A stretch of 64,000 bases of DNA from contig CAHJWL010000015.1 of the NCBI GenBank assembly GCA_903642235.1, positions 18,902-82,901 on the forward strand, written 5' to 3'. Positions within the stretch are counted from its first letter, which is position 1; each line of letters starts with the position of its first letter. Shown one piece after another: positions 62,877 to 64,000 of this stretch. Origin of the DNA: Acidobacteriaceae bacterium (GTDB lineage Bacteria > Acidobacteriota > Terriglobia > Terriglobales > Acidobacteriaceae). A program made the translations under genes and the position numbers. The notes below the pieces were generated by a model. The model saw nothing but the letters and a program-made list of their open reading frames with translations. It searched no databases and had not been told where the DNA came from.

Positions 62877-64000
62877 ATGAGTAAAGTTCGAATTAATGAT
62901 CTGGCACGTGAGCTGGAAGTAAAGAGCAAGTCGATTCTCGATGCGCTCACGGCCGTCGGTGTTGCGGAAAAGAAGACCCACTCCTCCTCTATTGAAGAGG
63001 ATGAGGCAGAGAAGGTGCGCGGCTATCTGACCGGTGGTGGTCGGCCATCCGGCGGCTCGCGCTATGCAAGCTCGAACCAACCGGCACGTATCGACCTCTC
63101 TAAAGCGGCGAAGCCGGGCGACGCGCTGAAAGCCATCCTCGAACGCAAGCAGGCAGACGCCGCCTTGCGGGCTGCTCCGCCACAACAGAAACCAGCCGTC
63201 GTCGTCGCTGTACCGGCTCCAGCCGCGGGCAGCAAAGCCCCGCAGATCGCGCGGCCACCTGTGACCGCCCCCGTTGTGCGGCCGGCGGCTCCCGCGCCTG
63301 TCCCCCAGAGCCCCCAGAGCGCCTCCCCTTCGGAAAGATTCGCGGCTCCTGCACCGCCCGCGCCGCGCCGGATCGTTCCTCTCCCACGACAGGGAGCCAA
63401 CATCGTCGTTCCGGCACCGTCCCCCGCGATCGCCAGCCGGCCTCCGGTTGGTCCTGTTATCGCCCGGCCGGTCGTCGCTCCAGCCGCCGGTCCTGGTGCG
63501 AACCCCGTTCTGCGCCCTGCCGGATCCGCTCCAGCCGCCGACCAGGTCCGCGCCTCCGCTCCGGCCCCCTCTGCTCCGGTCGTTGTGCGTCCTCCGGCAC
63601 CACCTCCCGCAGCAGCGGCCCCGCCTGCCCCGGCCCCGGCAGTGCCACCCGCCGTATCAACCCCTGCTGCGGTCCCATCAGCGGCTGCCGCTGCTCCTGC
63701 TGCTGCTGGGAGCGAAGAGGCTACTGCCCCGGCCGTTGCTGCCGAGCCCGTAGCCGCGGTGCCGCCGCCGCCACCCGGCCCTCCTGTTCGGCGCGTCATC
63801 ATGCCGCAAACGGGGCCGCGCCCGATCTATACGGCGCCGCCGCCGGTGCCGGGCGCTCCGGCGCGCAGCCGTCCCATCTTTGAGCGACCGCGCCCTGGCA
63901 GCAGCAGCGCCGGCGCGCCGGGGGCTGCCCCCGGTCAGCGGCCTGGCTTCCTTCCGCCAGGTGCCCGCCGGCCCATGCATCCCACGCGCACCTTCCCGAC
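62877..64000 (+). CDS. infB: Translation initiation factor IF-2 (partial, 3' end off window)
   Basis: The ATG at 62877 has AAGGGAC just upstream; 374 codons are present before the edge. The N-terminal IF2_N domain is clear (KVRINDLARELEVKSKSILDALTAVGV, EDEAEKVRGYL), followed by a Pro/Ala/Val-rich linker that fills the rest of the window. The G domain lies beyond 64000. IF-2 brings fMet-tRNA to the 30S subunit. A TACAAT box at 62808-62813 in the 133-base gap after nusA could give an extra internal promoter, but its -35 is poor. Confidence 0.93.
   Translation, partial: MSKVRINDLARELEVKSKSILDALTAVGVAEKKTHSSSIEEDEAEKVRGYLTGGGRPSGGSRYASSNQPARIDLSKAAKPGDALKAILERKQADAALRAAPPQQKPAVVVAVPAPAAGSKAPQIARPPVTAPVVRPAAPAPVPQSPQSASPSERFAAPAPPAPRRIVPLPRQGANIVVPAPSPAIASRPPVGPVIARPVVAPAAGPGANPVLRPAGSAPAADQVRASAPAPSAPVVVRPPAPPPAAAAPPAPAPAVPPAVSTPAAVPSAAAAAPAAAGSEEATAPAVAAEPVAAVPPPPPGPPVRRVIMPQTGPRPIYTAPPPVPGAPARSRPIFERPRPGSSSAGAPGAAPGQRPGFLPPGARRPMHPTRTFP

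Overview
The window is a GC-rich bacterial chromosome segment with no plasmid, phage or insertion-sequence hallmarks that I can see. The gene repertoire (Omp85/BamA with many POTRA repeats, UPF0182 membrane protein, PEP-CTERM protein, Tat-exported ferritin-like and PLP proteins, S41 protease, many TTG/GTG starts) fits Acidobacteriota, most likely class Terriglobia; this placement is inference from gene content, not from a marker tree.

Layout. 1-2899 (minus) is the 5' part of a BamA-like gene whose end lies off the left edge. 3221-5577 (plus) holds a ThiF/MoeB-type E1 enzyme, an ECF sigma factor and a coupled small protein. 5598-6394 holds aroK (shikimate kinase) preceded by an apparent transcription attenuator: a 28-codon leader ORF with Phe, two Tyr and two Trp codons packed into seven positions, followed by a strong intrinsic terminator. 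6481-11135 are membrane proteins. 11466-19182 is mostly translation and housekeeping (rsmE, rsmB, fmt, def, aroC, an MFS exporter, YhaM-like nuclease). 19270-24917 has an esterase, a SurA-like PPIase with a very long low-complexity tail, and a CtpA-type protease. 25042-27716 is a run of small membrane proteins plus a beta-helix protein, next to tRNA-Gly. 27921-33940 contains a GGDEF protein, tRNA-Ala, fbp and two MacB-type permeases in tandem. 34302-38172 has a PEP-CTERM protein, a Tat ferritin-like protein, a class II aldolase and an M24 peptidase. 38325-45991 has a tiny lipoprotein, a CocE-type hydrolase, ispDF, tilS and ftsH.

46496-52192 is a metabolic island: a LarA-type racemase/epimerase, a Tat-exported SelA/DgaE-type PLP enzyme, a Tat-exported RidA, a YbhE-type lactonase and a sugar O-acetyltransferase. 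This suggests sugar-acid or amino-acid handling partly outside the cytoplasm. 52948-57739 has tRNA-Pro, then ylxP-rbfA-nrnA, a GT39 glycosyltransferase and a GNAT protein.

57771-60091 has guaB and a decayed HEPN/MNT toxin-antitoxin pair, broken by an in-frame TGA in the nucleotidyltransferase and a frameshift in the HEPN gene. 60141-64000 is the rimP-nusA-infB operon, with a good sigma-70-type promoter and an intrinsic terminator inside its 5' leader, i.e. a second likely attenuator. infB runs off the right edge. The most novel signal is the aromatic leader peptide in front of aroK.
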